DNA from: Deltaproteobacteria bacterium 13_1_40CM_4_68_19
GTDB taxonomy: Bacteria > Myxococcota > Myxococcia > Myxococcales > 40CM-4-68-19
Direction: 5' to 3'
Assembly: GCA_001918155.1 (NCBI GenBank)
Contig: MNFJ01000040.1
Coordinates: forward strand, 1 to 51,306
DNA length: 51,306 bases
Of this stretch, positions 32,641 to 39,628 are shown in pieces. Numbering within the stretch: position 1 is the stretch's first letter; every line of letters starts with the position of its first letter. The notes beneath the pieces were generated by a model, which saw nothing but the letters and a program-made list of their open reading frames with translations, made no database searches and was not told the DNA's origin. The translations under genes were made by a program, and so were the position numbers.

Positions 32641-33672
32641 TCAGCGCGCCGTTGCGCCACCGCCCAGCTCCTCCCAGAGGGCGACGATCCCGGCGCAGCG
32701 CGCGGTCAGGATCGCCGCCAGCGCGGCAAAACCGGTGAGCGAGACGGCGCTGGCGAACCAGAGCCGCGAGAACGCATCGAGCCCAAGGTCGCATTCGCGC
32801 GAGAGCCGGCGGAACGCAGGCTCCGCGGCCGGCGCGTCCGGACAGAGCTCTTCGACCCACTGCGAGGGCACGCCGCGACGGAGCGATGCCCAGCGCACCG
32901 GTTGCCAGGTGCCGACCGCGCCGAGCAGCGCCTCGGCGTCCTGCGCCAGGCTTCCGGCAGCGGCCTCGTCGCGGAACCGGCGGAGCGCGGGCGCGACCCG
33001 CAGCGCTTGCGAGAGGCCTGCATAGAAGGTGCGGAAGGCGGGCTCCGCCGCGGCGGCGGGATTTTCCGCCAGCAGGCGCGCGAGCCATTCTTCGTGCGCG
33101 AGGGAAAACGCCTCACCGCGCGCGTCCATCTCGCGGAGCAGGTCCTCGGTGCGGGCAGCCGGCAGCGCTCCGGCAGCCGGATCTTCGGGAAGGAGCACGA
33201 GTGGAGCCGCCGCGGCGAGCCCCACCAGCCGCAAGAGCGAAGCATGAGCCGCGACCACCGCTGCCGCGCCCCGGGCCTGGGCCGACTCCCGGCCGAAGGC
33301 GACGAGCCGTTCTGCCTCCGCGTGCGCCCGACGCTTCAGCTCGCCTCGCTGCTGCGTGCGCTCCGGGCGCGCGCCGATGCCGTCCAGCACTGATGGACCC
33401 GGCGGAAGGGGAGGACGAGGGGCGAGCCCGCGCGCGAGCACCACGTCCCAGCCCGGCGCGCCGTCCCATGCATAGACGTCGCTGTCCTGCGCCAGCAGCT
33501 CCAGCTCGGCGAGGGCGCCGTCGGCAGGCTCGTGCCGCGTGAGCGGTAGCGCGGCGGAGACGGCGTCCAGGATCAGATCGGCGACTTTGAGCGACGTCGC
33601 GTCCCGCTCGGCGAACTCGGGGCGGAACGCGCCGAGGAGGGCGCGGGCGAAGATCTCCTCCTCCGCGCTCAT
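32641..33672 (-). CDS. Unknown protein coupled to the VIT transporter
   Basis: A 343-residue protein with no family I can name. It is Ala/Leu/Arg/Glu-rich, with two weakly hydrophobic stretches (LLRLVGLAAAAPLVLLPE around residue 145-162; VSLTGFAALAAILTARCAGIVAL near the C-terminus), so it might be membrane-associated at the end. It has a tail of few residues beyond the last hydrophobic segment. ATG 33672 overlaps the VIT stop by four bases (ATGA), so it is translationally coupled to that gene and may assist or regulate it. No metal-binding motif (Cys/His cluster) is evident. Confidence 0.68.
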   Translation of the reverse strand: MSAEEEIFARALLGAFRPEFAERDATSLKVADLILDAVSAALPLTRHEPADGALAELELLAQDSDVYAWDGAPGWDVVLARGLAPRPPLPPGPSVLDGIGARPERTQQRGELKRRAHAEAERLVAFGRESAQARGAAAVVAAHASLLRLVGLAAAAPLVLLPEDPAAGALPAARTEDLLREMDARGEAFSLAHEEWLARLLAENPAAAAEPAFRTFYAGLSQALRVAPALRRFRDEAAAGSLAQDAEALLGAVGTWQPVRWASLRRGVPSQWVEELCPDAPAAEPAFRRLSRECDLGLDAFSRLWFASAVSLTGFAALAAILTARCAGIVALWEELGGGATAR

Positions 33673-34427
33673 CCCGCGATCAGCCTTCCGGCCAGGAACG
33701 TGGCCGCCGCGGCGATCGCTCCCACCAACACGGTCTCCAGGCCGCTGCGGAGCCAGGAGCGGCCGGTCATCCGCGTCTTCGCCGCGCCGGCCGCGAACAG
33801 GGCCGCGAGCGTGCAGCCGACGGAGAGGGCGAACGCGGTGGGCACCGCGACAGGAAGAGCGTAGGGAATGACCGGGAACGCCGCTCCCAGCGCGTAGGCA
33901 GCCGCGACCACCAGCCCGGAGCGGAGCGGCGCTCCGGTCGGCGCCGCGCTCAAGCCGAGCTCTTCGGTCATCATGGTGTCCACCCAGAACACCGGGTCCG
34001 CGGTCACGTGTTGCACCATCTGATCGAGGGCCTGCCCGCGGAACCCCTTGCGGGCGAAGATGGTGCGGACCTCCTTGCGCTCCTCGTCGGGGAACTCGCG
34101 AACCTCGCGCTCTTCCCGTTCCCGCTCGCTGAGGATGAACTCCTGCTCGCTCTTCACCGCGAGAAAGGCGCCCAGGCCCATCGCGATGGTGCCTCCGATC
34201 AGCTCCGCCAGGCCGGCGAGGAGGACGATGCGGGTGGAGAAGGTGGCGCCGTGGACGCCGGAGACGACCGCGAACGCGGCCACCATCCCGTCGTTCGCGC
34301 CGAACACCAAGTCGCGCAGCGAACGTCCGCCCGGGATGTGGGCCGCCTCCGTGTGGGTGGCACCGTCCTCGCGTGTACGGATGAAGTGCTTGGGCAGCCG
34401 CATGTGTGCAGCGCGACGACTTGCCAC
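33669..34427 (-). CDS. VIT1/CCC1-family iron/manganese transporter
   Basis: A 252-residue member of the VIT1/CCC1 family, membrane transporters that move Fe2+ or Mn2+ out of the cytosol. The signature is in LRDLVFGANDGMVAAFAVVSG near residues 36-56, followed by LAELIGGTIAMGLGAFLAVKSEQEF, a charged hydrophilic metal-binding region (EREREEREVREFPDEERK), and two or more C-terminal helices. GTG 34427 starts the frame; an in-frame ATG at 34403 (MRLPKHFIRT) is an alternative and neither has a good ribosome binding site. It is divergent from the FTR1 iron permease gene, with the Fur-box-like palindrome in between. Confidence 0.9.
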   Translation of the reverse strand: MASRRAAHMRLPKHFIRTREDGATHTEAAHIPGGRSLRDLVFGANDGMVAAFAVVSGVHGATFSTRIVLLAGLAELIGGTIAMGLGAFLAVKSEQEFILSEREREEREVREFPDEERKEVRTIFARKGFRGQALDQMVQHVTADPVFWVDTMMTEELGLSAAPTGAPLRSGLVVAAAYALGAAFPVIPYALPVAVPTAFALSVGCTLAALFAAGAAKTRMTGRSWLRSGLETVLVGAIAAAATFLAGRLIAG

Positions 34428-34439
34428 GGTTCGAGGGGA

Positions 34440-34468
34440 GTGACAACTGGCTGCTCGCCCAGTATCCT
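34440..34468 (+). promoter_or_regulatory. Predicted sigma-70-type promoter for the FTR1 gene
   Basis: GTGACA at 34440-34445 (five of six bases of the -35 consensus), a 17-base spacer, and TATCCT at 34463-34468 (four of six of the -10 consensus). The predicted start of transcription is about 34475, just before the ATG at 34477. It was found by eye; only the match and the position are evidence. Confidence 0.45.
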
Positions 34469-34476
34469 AGCGGCAG

Positions 34477-36411
34477 ATGTTGAGAATGATTCTCAGTCTC
34501 ACTCTCGCCGCGGCTGCGGCGCGCGCGCAGCCGGGCGACACGCAACCGCTGCGCCGCGTGGTCGCGCTGCTCGACTACGTCCGCGGCGACTACGCGCGGG
34601 CCGTGGGCGAGCACGGGGAAGTGCTTTCGCAGGCGGAACATTCCGAACAGATCGGATTCGTCGAAGACGCGGCCCGCGAGCTTCGCGCAGATGTGAACGG
34701 CAGCGGCGAGGACCTTGCGAAGCGGCTCGACGCCCTCCGGCAGAGGGTGGCGGAGCGCGCACCGCCGGCGGAGGTGGCGCAGAGTGCGCAGGCGGTGCGC
34801 GACGAGATCGTGCAGCGTTTCAACGTGGTCCTGTTGCCCCTGCGGGCTCCCGATGTCCGCCGCGGCGCGCAGGTCTACGCGCAAGCGTGCGCGGCTTGCC
34901 ACGGGATCGACGGGCATCCCAACCCTGCCCTCGGGCTCGAGACCCGGCCCCCGGACTTCCACTCGGAGGCAGGGCCGCTGACCCCGCAGCGCATCTTCAG
35001 CGCGGCGACGTACGGCGTCCCCAAGACGGCGATGCCCGCGTTCGACTCCGGGCTGACCGACGAAGAGCGCTGGGACGTCGCCTTCTTCATCCTCTCGCTC
35101 GCGCACCCGGCTGGGTCGCCGCGGGGTCTCGAACTGGCGCGCGCCGCGCTGGTGCCCACCCGATACGCGGACCTGGCGGCCCTTTCGGACGACGACCTGC
35201 GCCGGCGGCTCGCAGCGGCGGGCCTCGCCGCGGGCGAGCAGGAGGAAGCGCTCGCGGCGCTGCGCGGCGGGCCCTTCGCCGAGGATGTCCGGCGAAACGC
35301 CCAGGGCCTCGCGCAAGCCCGGGCAGCCGTGCAGAGCGCCGTCCTGCTCGCCCGCAACGGCGACACGGCGGGCGCGCGCAGGGCGCTCATCTCCGCCTAT
35401 CTCGATCACTTCGAACCTCACGAGGCCGGCCTGCGCGTCCGCGAGGGCCCGATCGTCCAGGAGGTCGAGGCCGCGTTCCTGGCGCTGCGGGCCTCGATCG
35501 ACGGTCGCGACGCGCAGCTCGAAGCGCGGGCCGCGCGGCTCGACGGCCTGCTGGAGAAGGCGGACGCACGCTCCGCGGGCGGCGGGCTGGTCGCGTTCGT
35601 GGGGGCGCTGGCCATCGCGCTGCGGGAGGGAGTGGAAGCGGCGCTGTTGGTCGCGGCGATGCTCGCGCTCTTGCGCAAGGCCGGCCGCGAGCGCGACGCC
35701 GACGCGGTGCACGTCGGCTGGGTCTCGGCGTCGCTGGCCGGAGCAGCGACCTGGTGGGCGTCGGGGATGCTGCTCGTCCACCTCTCGGGCGCTAGCCGCG
35801 AGTTGGCGGAGGGCGTGTTCCAGCTGGTCACCGCCGCGCTGCTCCTGTACGCCAGCCACTGGCTCCTGGCAGCGCTCTCCGCGAAGCGGCTGGTTTCATT
35901 TGTCTCGACCCGGACGATGGCGGCGGGCAGCGCGGCGGTGATCCTCGGGCTGAGCTTCATGGTCGTTTACCGCGAGATGTTCGAGGCGGTGCTCTTCTTC
36001 CGCGGACTGCTCCTCGAGGTGCCCGGGACGGGAGCAGCCGTGGCGGCCGGCGCGGCGGCGGGACTTCTCGCGCTGGTCGGGCTGGTCGCCGCCTTCCAGC
36101 GGGTGGGCCGCAGATTGCGTCCGCGCCCGCTGCTGCTGTCTTGTGGGATCCTCCTCTGCGCGCTCGCCGTGCTGATGGTCGGTCACGGCGTGCGGTCGCT
36201 GCAGATCCTCGGCGCGGTCCCGCTCACGATCTGGGGCGCCTTCCAGGTGCCCGCGCTCGGCCTCTACGCGACGCGCGAAGGACTGTGCGCGCAGGCCCTG
36301 GTGTTGCTGGCGCTGGCCGGCTCGGCTCTCTGGACCGCCCTTCGCCGCGACCGCCACGACGGCGACGCCCCCGACCGCCACCCCTCGCCCGCGACCTCCA
36401 CCGCCCGGTAA
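34477..36411 (+). CDS. Cytochrome c / FTR1-family iron permease fusion
   Basis: A 644-residue fusion. A signal peptide (MILSLTLAAAAARA) is followed by a periplasmic region with a class-I heme c site, CAACH at 138-142, and a likely axial Met at M186 (TAMPAF). From about residue 370 there is a seven-helix FTR1/EfeU-type iron permease with both REXXE iron-binding motifs: REGVE at 383-387 and REMFE at 499-503. It would take up iron coupled to heme-c redox chemistry in the inner membrane. ATG 34477 has no Shine-Dalgarno and lies two bases after the predicted transcription start, so the mRNA may be leaderless; ATG 34486 is an alternative that keeps the signal peptide. Confidence 0.9.
   Translation: MLRMILSLTLAAAAARAQPGDTQPLRRVVALLDYVRGDYARAVGEHGEVLSQAEHSEQIGFVEDAARELRADVNGSGEDLAKRLDALRQRVAERAPPAEVAQSAQAVRDEIVQRFNVVLLPLRAPDVRRGAQVYAQACAACHGIDGHPNPALGLETRPPDFHSEAGPLTPQRIFSAATYGVPKTAMPAFDSGLTDEERWDVAFFILSLAHPAGSPRGLELARAALVPTRYADLAALSDDDLRRRLAAAGLAAGEQEEALAALRGGPFAEDVRRNAQGLAQARAAVQSAVLLARNGDTAGARRALISAYLDHFEPHEAGLRVREGPIVQEVEAAFLALRASIDGRDAQLEARAARLDGLLEKADARSAGGGLVAFVGALAIALREGVEAALLVAAMLALLRKAGRERDADAVHVGWVSASLAGAATWWASGMLLVHLSGASRELAEGVFQLVTAALLLYASHWLLAALSAKRLVSFVSTRTMAAGSAAVILGLSFMVVYREMFEAVLFFRGLLLEVPGTGAAVAAGAAAGLLALVGLVAAFQRVGRRLRPRPLLLSCGILLCALAVLMVGHGVRSLQILGAVPLTIWGAFQVPALGLYATREGLCAQALVLLALAGSALWTALRRDRHDGDAPDRHPSPATSTAR
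34481..34495. promoter_or_regulatory. Fur-box-like 7-1-7 palindrome
   Basis: TGAGAATGATTCTCA is a perfect inverted repeat of seven bases around one G. It agrees with the 7-1-7 Fur operator (TGATAATNATTATCA) except that two symmetric T/A bases are G/C. It lies downstream of the predicted -10 and overlaps codons 2-7 of the iron permease gene, 51 bases from the divergent VIT start. In such GC-rich DNA an AT-rich perfect palindrome is unlikely by chance. Iron-dependent repression by a Fur-family protein is the inference. Confidence 0.7.
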
Positions 36412-36449
36412 CGGACGCTGCTCTTCCCGATCTGAAGCGTGGCTGGACC

Positions 36450-38198
36450 TCAAGGCTTCTGGCGGCCCTTGCGGGGGAGGGCGACGGTAAAAGTGGTCCC
36501 GTCGCTCTCGGAAGAACTCACCTCGATGCTCCCCCCGTGCGCCAGCACGATCTGCTGCACGATGAAGAGCCCCAGCCCGAGGCCGCCGGACCGGTCGGTG
36601 CCGCGCCGGCCAGGCTCGAAAACGTGCGGCAGCACCTCGCGAGGGATGGGCGTTCCGCGGTTGTGCGTCTCCAGCACCACGAAGTCCCTCTCTCCGCGCA
36701 GCGTCACCTCCACGTCGCCTTCGCTGTGCCGCACGGCGTTTCCCACCAGGTTCGAGATCACCTGCGCCATCCGATCCGGGTCCCAGTCTCCCCATGGATC
36801 GCCGTGGACCTCGAGCTTCACCTGGCGGGTGTAGGCGAACTCCAGCTCCTCGACGGTCTGCCCGCAGATCTGCCGCAGGTCGATGCGGCGCGGATGGATG
36901 GGGAACTCGCCGCCGAGCCGGGACCGCGCGAAGTCGAGCAGGTCGTCGATCATGCGCGCCATGCGGTCGGCGCTCGCGGCGATCCGCGCCACCACCCGCG
37001 CCTGCCGCTCGGGCAGCTCGCCGTACCGGAGCAAGAGCTGCGCAGAGGTGACGATGGCGGTGAGCGGGTTGCGCAGGTCATGGCTGACGATGCCGACGAA
37101 ATGCTCCCGGAACCGCGCCGTCCGCACCGCCTGTTCCTCGCGCTGCTTGCGGTCGGTGATGTCGACCAGGATGGCGATCGATCCGGACACTGCGCCGGCC
37201 GGGTCCCGCAGCGGAGCGGCGGAGAGCGCCAGGTCGAGGTGCGTGCCGTCCTTGCGCTTCCAGCGCACCTCCTGATTGCGGATGACCCGCCCGTCGTCGA
37301 TCTCCTGACGGATGCGGAGCGCCTCCTCCAGGTCGTGCGATCCCAGGGGGGTCGCCTTTCCCACCACCTCGTGGCGCTGCCAGCCGAAGAACTCCTCCGC
37401 AGCGCGGCTCCAGATCTGGACGAACCCGTTCCGATCGATGGAGAGGATGGGCAGCGGCGAGGCCTCGATCAACGACTCGAACGTCCGCAGGGTATGCCGC
37501 AGCCGCGCCTGCGGGTCGTCCCCGGCGAGCAGCGTGGCCGCGCGCGTGGCGATGGCACGCAGGAACCGCTTCTCGTCGTCGCTGAACTTCCAGGCGGTGC
37601 GCGAGGAGACGCGCAGCACTCCGAGCAATTCGTCACCGAATTGCAGGGGAAAGGCGAGCACGGCGCGCGCGTTCTCCGTGTCCGATGCTTCGACGACGCT
37701 GCCATCCGCCAGCGCGCGGCCGGCAACGCTGCGCGGATCGGCGGCGTCCGGCGGGATTTCCAGGCCGGCGGTCGCGCGGATCACGAGCTTGCCGTTCTCG
37801 CCGATGAGCAGGGCCGCGGAATCGGCGGACAACGCGCCCTGCACCGCCAGGTCGGGCAGGTCCCGCGCCGGAGTGTCGGAAAGCGCTCGTTCCAGAGCGT
37901 CGAGGACGCGCTGGGGCGAAGAGAGCGCGTCCAGCATCGCGGCCTGCGCCCCGTCGACCTCCCGGCAGAGGCGGCGCGCCTCGGTCGGTGTCAGCGTTCC
38001 GTCCTCGCAGAGCTGGAGGATGGAATCGCGCAATGCGGCGCACTGGCGCGCCGATTCCGCCGGCTCCACGCCAGCGCACGCTTCGGCGACCAGCCGCGCG
38101 ACGCGCTGCGCAGCGAGGTCACCTCCGCCGCCGCGAAGGAGCCCGGCAAGCTGCCGGGCCGCACCTGCCTCGCCCCCCATCGACGCGAACTTACGCAT
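36450..38198 (-). CDS. GAF-PAS sensor histidine kinase
   Basis: A 582-residue cytoplasmic sensor kinase without membrane helices. Residues about 90-225 look like a GAF domain (GALSADSAALLIGENGKLVIRAT split, LAFPLQFGDELLGVLRV); about 238-350 is a PAS domain with a PAC end (IWSRAAEEFFGWQRHEVVG, RWKRKDGTHLDLALSAAPL); the H-box is VSHDLRNPLTAI with H373; the ATPase domain has N-box MAQVISNLVGNAVRH (N483, N487), a divergent D/G1 region, and G2 GGLGLGLFIV (538-547). No response regulator lies next to it, so it is an orphan kinase. ATG 38198 is the farthest start with coding-like sequence; no ribosome binding site is visible. Divergent from the peroxiredoxin gene. Confidence 0.92.
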   Translation of the reverse strand: MRKFASMGGEAGAARQLAGLLRGGGGDLAAQRVARLVAEACAGVEPAESARQCAALRDSILQLCEDGTLTPTEARRLCREVDGAQAAMLDALSSPQRVLDALERALSDTPARDLPDLAVQGALSADSAALLIGENGKLVIRATAGLEIPPDAADPRSVAGRALADGSVVEASDTENARAVLAFPLQFGDELLGVLRVSSRTAWKFSDDEKRFLRAIATRAATLLAGDDPQARLRHTLRTFESLIEASPLPILSIDRNGFVQIWSRAAEEFFGWQRHEVVGKATPLGSHDLEEALRIRQEIDDGRVIRNQEVRWKRKDGTHLDLALSAAPLRDPAGAVSGSIAILVDITDRKQREEQAVRTARFREHFVGIVSHDLRNPLTAIVTSAQLLLRYGELPERQARVVARIAASADRMARMIDDLLDFARSRLGGEFPIHPRRIDLRQICGQTVEELEFAYTRQVKLEVHGDPWGDWDPDRMAQVISNLVGNAVRHSEGDVEVTLRGERDFVVLETHNRGTPIPREVLPHVFEPGRRGTDRSGGLGLGLFIVQQIVLAHGGSIEVSSSESDGTTFTVALPRKGRQKP

Positions 38199-38297
38199 CG
38201 GTGCCGTGTGGAGGCAGAGCGGCTTGCGCCCGGGGCCGCTCATCAGGCGAGCAGGCAGGCGGGCACCGCCGTTCTCGTGGTGTGTTAGGGTTCGCGC

Positions 38298-38777
38298 ATG
38301 ACACATGCCATGCTGCTGGCCCTCGCGGCCGCGGTGGTGCCCGGCGAGAAGGCGCCGGCGTTCTCCATGGAGACGACGAGCGGGAAGAAGACCCTCGACG
38401 ACTACAAGGGGCAGACGCTGGTCCTGGCCTTCTTCGTCAAGGCGTTCACCGGAGGCTGAACGAAGGAGATGTCGGCGTTCCGCGATGTGCAGTCGAAGTT
38501 CGCCGACAAGAACGCCCAGGTCCTGGGCGTCTCGATGGACGACCTGGATACGCAGAAGCGCTTCGCGCAGAGTCTGAACCTGCCGTTCCCGCTCGCCGCC
38601 GACCCGAAGGGGACGACCGCGGAGGCATACGGCGTCAAGAACGGAGACCATCCGGATCGGGTCACGTTCGTGATCGGTCCCGACGGCAAGGTGCTGAAGC
38701 GCGTGGAGGGCCGGGACGCGCTCGACCCCAACCCCGCCCTCGAGGCGTGTCCCCTGCACCACGGGAAGAAGGTTTAA
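38298..38777 (+). CDS. Peroxiredoxin-like protein with in-frame TGA (predicted selenocysteine) at the active site
   Basis: Read as one 159-residue protein. It begins MTHAMLLALAAAVVPGEKAP with a short hydrophobic N-terminus, then the thioredoxin-fold core (LDDYKGQTLVLAFFVKAFTGG) and continues with TKEMSAFRDVQSKF, VLGVSMDDLDTQKRFAQ, and FPLAADPKGTTAEAYGV. Between FTGG and TKEM, exactly where the peroxidatic Cys stands in AhpC/TSA peroxiredoxins (TPGCTKE), codon 54 is TGA (38457-38459). Reading frame, length and both halves agree, so a selenocysteine is likely and a Cys-to-stop mutation less so. A Cys near the end (LEACPLHH) may be the resolving residue. The protein would reduce peroxides. The downstream half (ATG 38469) alone lacks the first strand and helix and cannot be a complete enzyme. 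Confidence 0.83.
38469..38486 (+). promoter_or_regulatory. SECIS-like hairpin downstream of the active-site TGA
   Basis: Hand folding gives A69-U86, U70-A85, bulged G84, G71-C83, bulged U72, C73-G82, G74-C81, G75-C80 and a four-base loop CGUU (positions 38400 plus the number). The bulged U followed by three base pairs and a four-base loop with G and U at loop positions two and three mirrors the E. coli fdhF SECIS as I recall it, and the loop lies 16 bases after the TGA, near the bacterial optimum. No energy calculation was made. Confidence 0.55.
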
Positions 38778-38781
38778 GTCG

Positions 38782-39519
38782 CTATTTCGCGCCCGACGCG
38801 CGCTGCTCCAGGCGCGGCGGCGGCGGATCCAGGACTCCCTCGTCGGCGCAGCACGACGGCGGGTGCACGCGTTCCCATGCGCTCGCCCAGAGGTCCTCGG
38901 CTTCCGCCAGCAGCCGCGCGACGGCGTGGCGTCCGACGGCGTCGGCCCGATCGAACTGGACGCCCATCTCGCCCTCCTCTACCCACACGACATGGGCGTA
39001 CGAGAGGTCGTGGAACGTCAGCCGGTCGGCTGAGAGAAGACGGAGCTCGAGGTAATCGCCGGGGGCGAACGCTTCCAACCCGCAGAGGCGAGCGCCCCCG
39101 GGGCTCAGGTCGAGCATGCGGCCGGACGCGACGTGCCGGTCCGATCGGACCTCGACCAGGGCATCGCAACCGAGCCGGATGCTGCGCCGCACGGCTTCCG
39201 TGGCCGAGATCTCGCGCAGTGGCCGGATGTCGAGTAGCTCGAGCCAGGTTCCGGCGCCTTCGACGACACCGACCGCGCGGCCGTGCACCAGCCGCGTCAC
39301 CTCGCCGCCCTCGAAGCTCAGCGACAGGCAGACCGAGGCGTCGGGAAGAAGGCACATCTTTTCGTCGGGGACGAAGAAGAGGGCGCGCCCGCCCGCGTCG
39401 TGCAGGTGAGCGCGAGCCTGGCCGAGATTGCCGAACCGGTAGCGGAGTCGCGTATTGCAGCGGCCCTGGACGATCAAGGTGCCCTCCCTGGTTGAGAGCG
39501 CACGGAACCAGAACGGCAT
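38782..39519 (-). CDS. PilZ-domain protein
   Basis: A 245-residue protein. The C-terminal half holds a PilZ domain: RRSIRLGCDALVEV gives the RxxxR element and LDLSPGGARL the D/NxSxxG element that bind cyclic di-GMP. The N-terminal part (about 100 residues) has another beta-rich fold (LHDAGGRALFFVPDEKMCL, VCLSLSFEGGEV) resembling a second, PilZ-like or YcgR-like domain. Role: c-di-GMP-responsive control of motility or surface behaviour, target unknown. I chose ATG 39519 over a TTG at 39531 because the latter is inside a T-run; no ribosome binding site is visible for either. It is convergent with the peroxiredoxin gene, with four bases between the stop codons. Confidence 0.85.
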   Translation of the reverse strand: MPFWFRALSTREGTLIVQGRCNTRLRYRFGNLGQARAHLHDAGGRALFFVPDEKMCLLPDASVCLSLSFEGGEVTRLVHGRAVGVVEGAGTWLELLDIRPLREISATEAVRRSIRLGCDALVEVRSDRHVASGRMLDLSPGGARLCGLEAFAPGDYLELRLLSADRLTFHDLSYAHVVWVEEGEMGVQFDRADAVGRHAVARLLAEAEDLWASAWERVHPPSCCADEGVLDPPPPRLEQRASGAK

Positions 39520-39628
39520 GTAAAAAAACAAGGGTCACGGGTGAGCGGCTCGCGCACCGGCGCGCATGCGCTCGACCACTCTTCGGATCAACCGCAGAGC
39601 GCGCAGGGCCGACAGGATTTCCTGGTCG

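Noticed and set aside
38469-38777. A 102-residue stand-alone protein starting at the ATG after the TGA
   Set aside because: It would lack the first strand, helix and active site of the thioredoxin fold, whereas the upstream frame supplies them exactly; the TGA is better read as selenocysteine.
39520-39628. Possible regulatory or small ORF region between the PilZ gene and addA
   Set aside because: Only 109 bases with a T-run on the minus strand just upstream of the PilZ start; no promoter pair, hairpin or coding frame with support.
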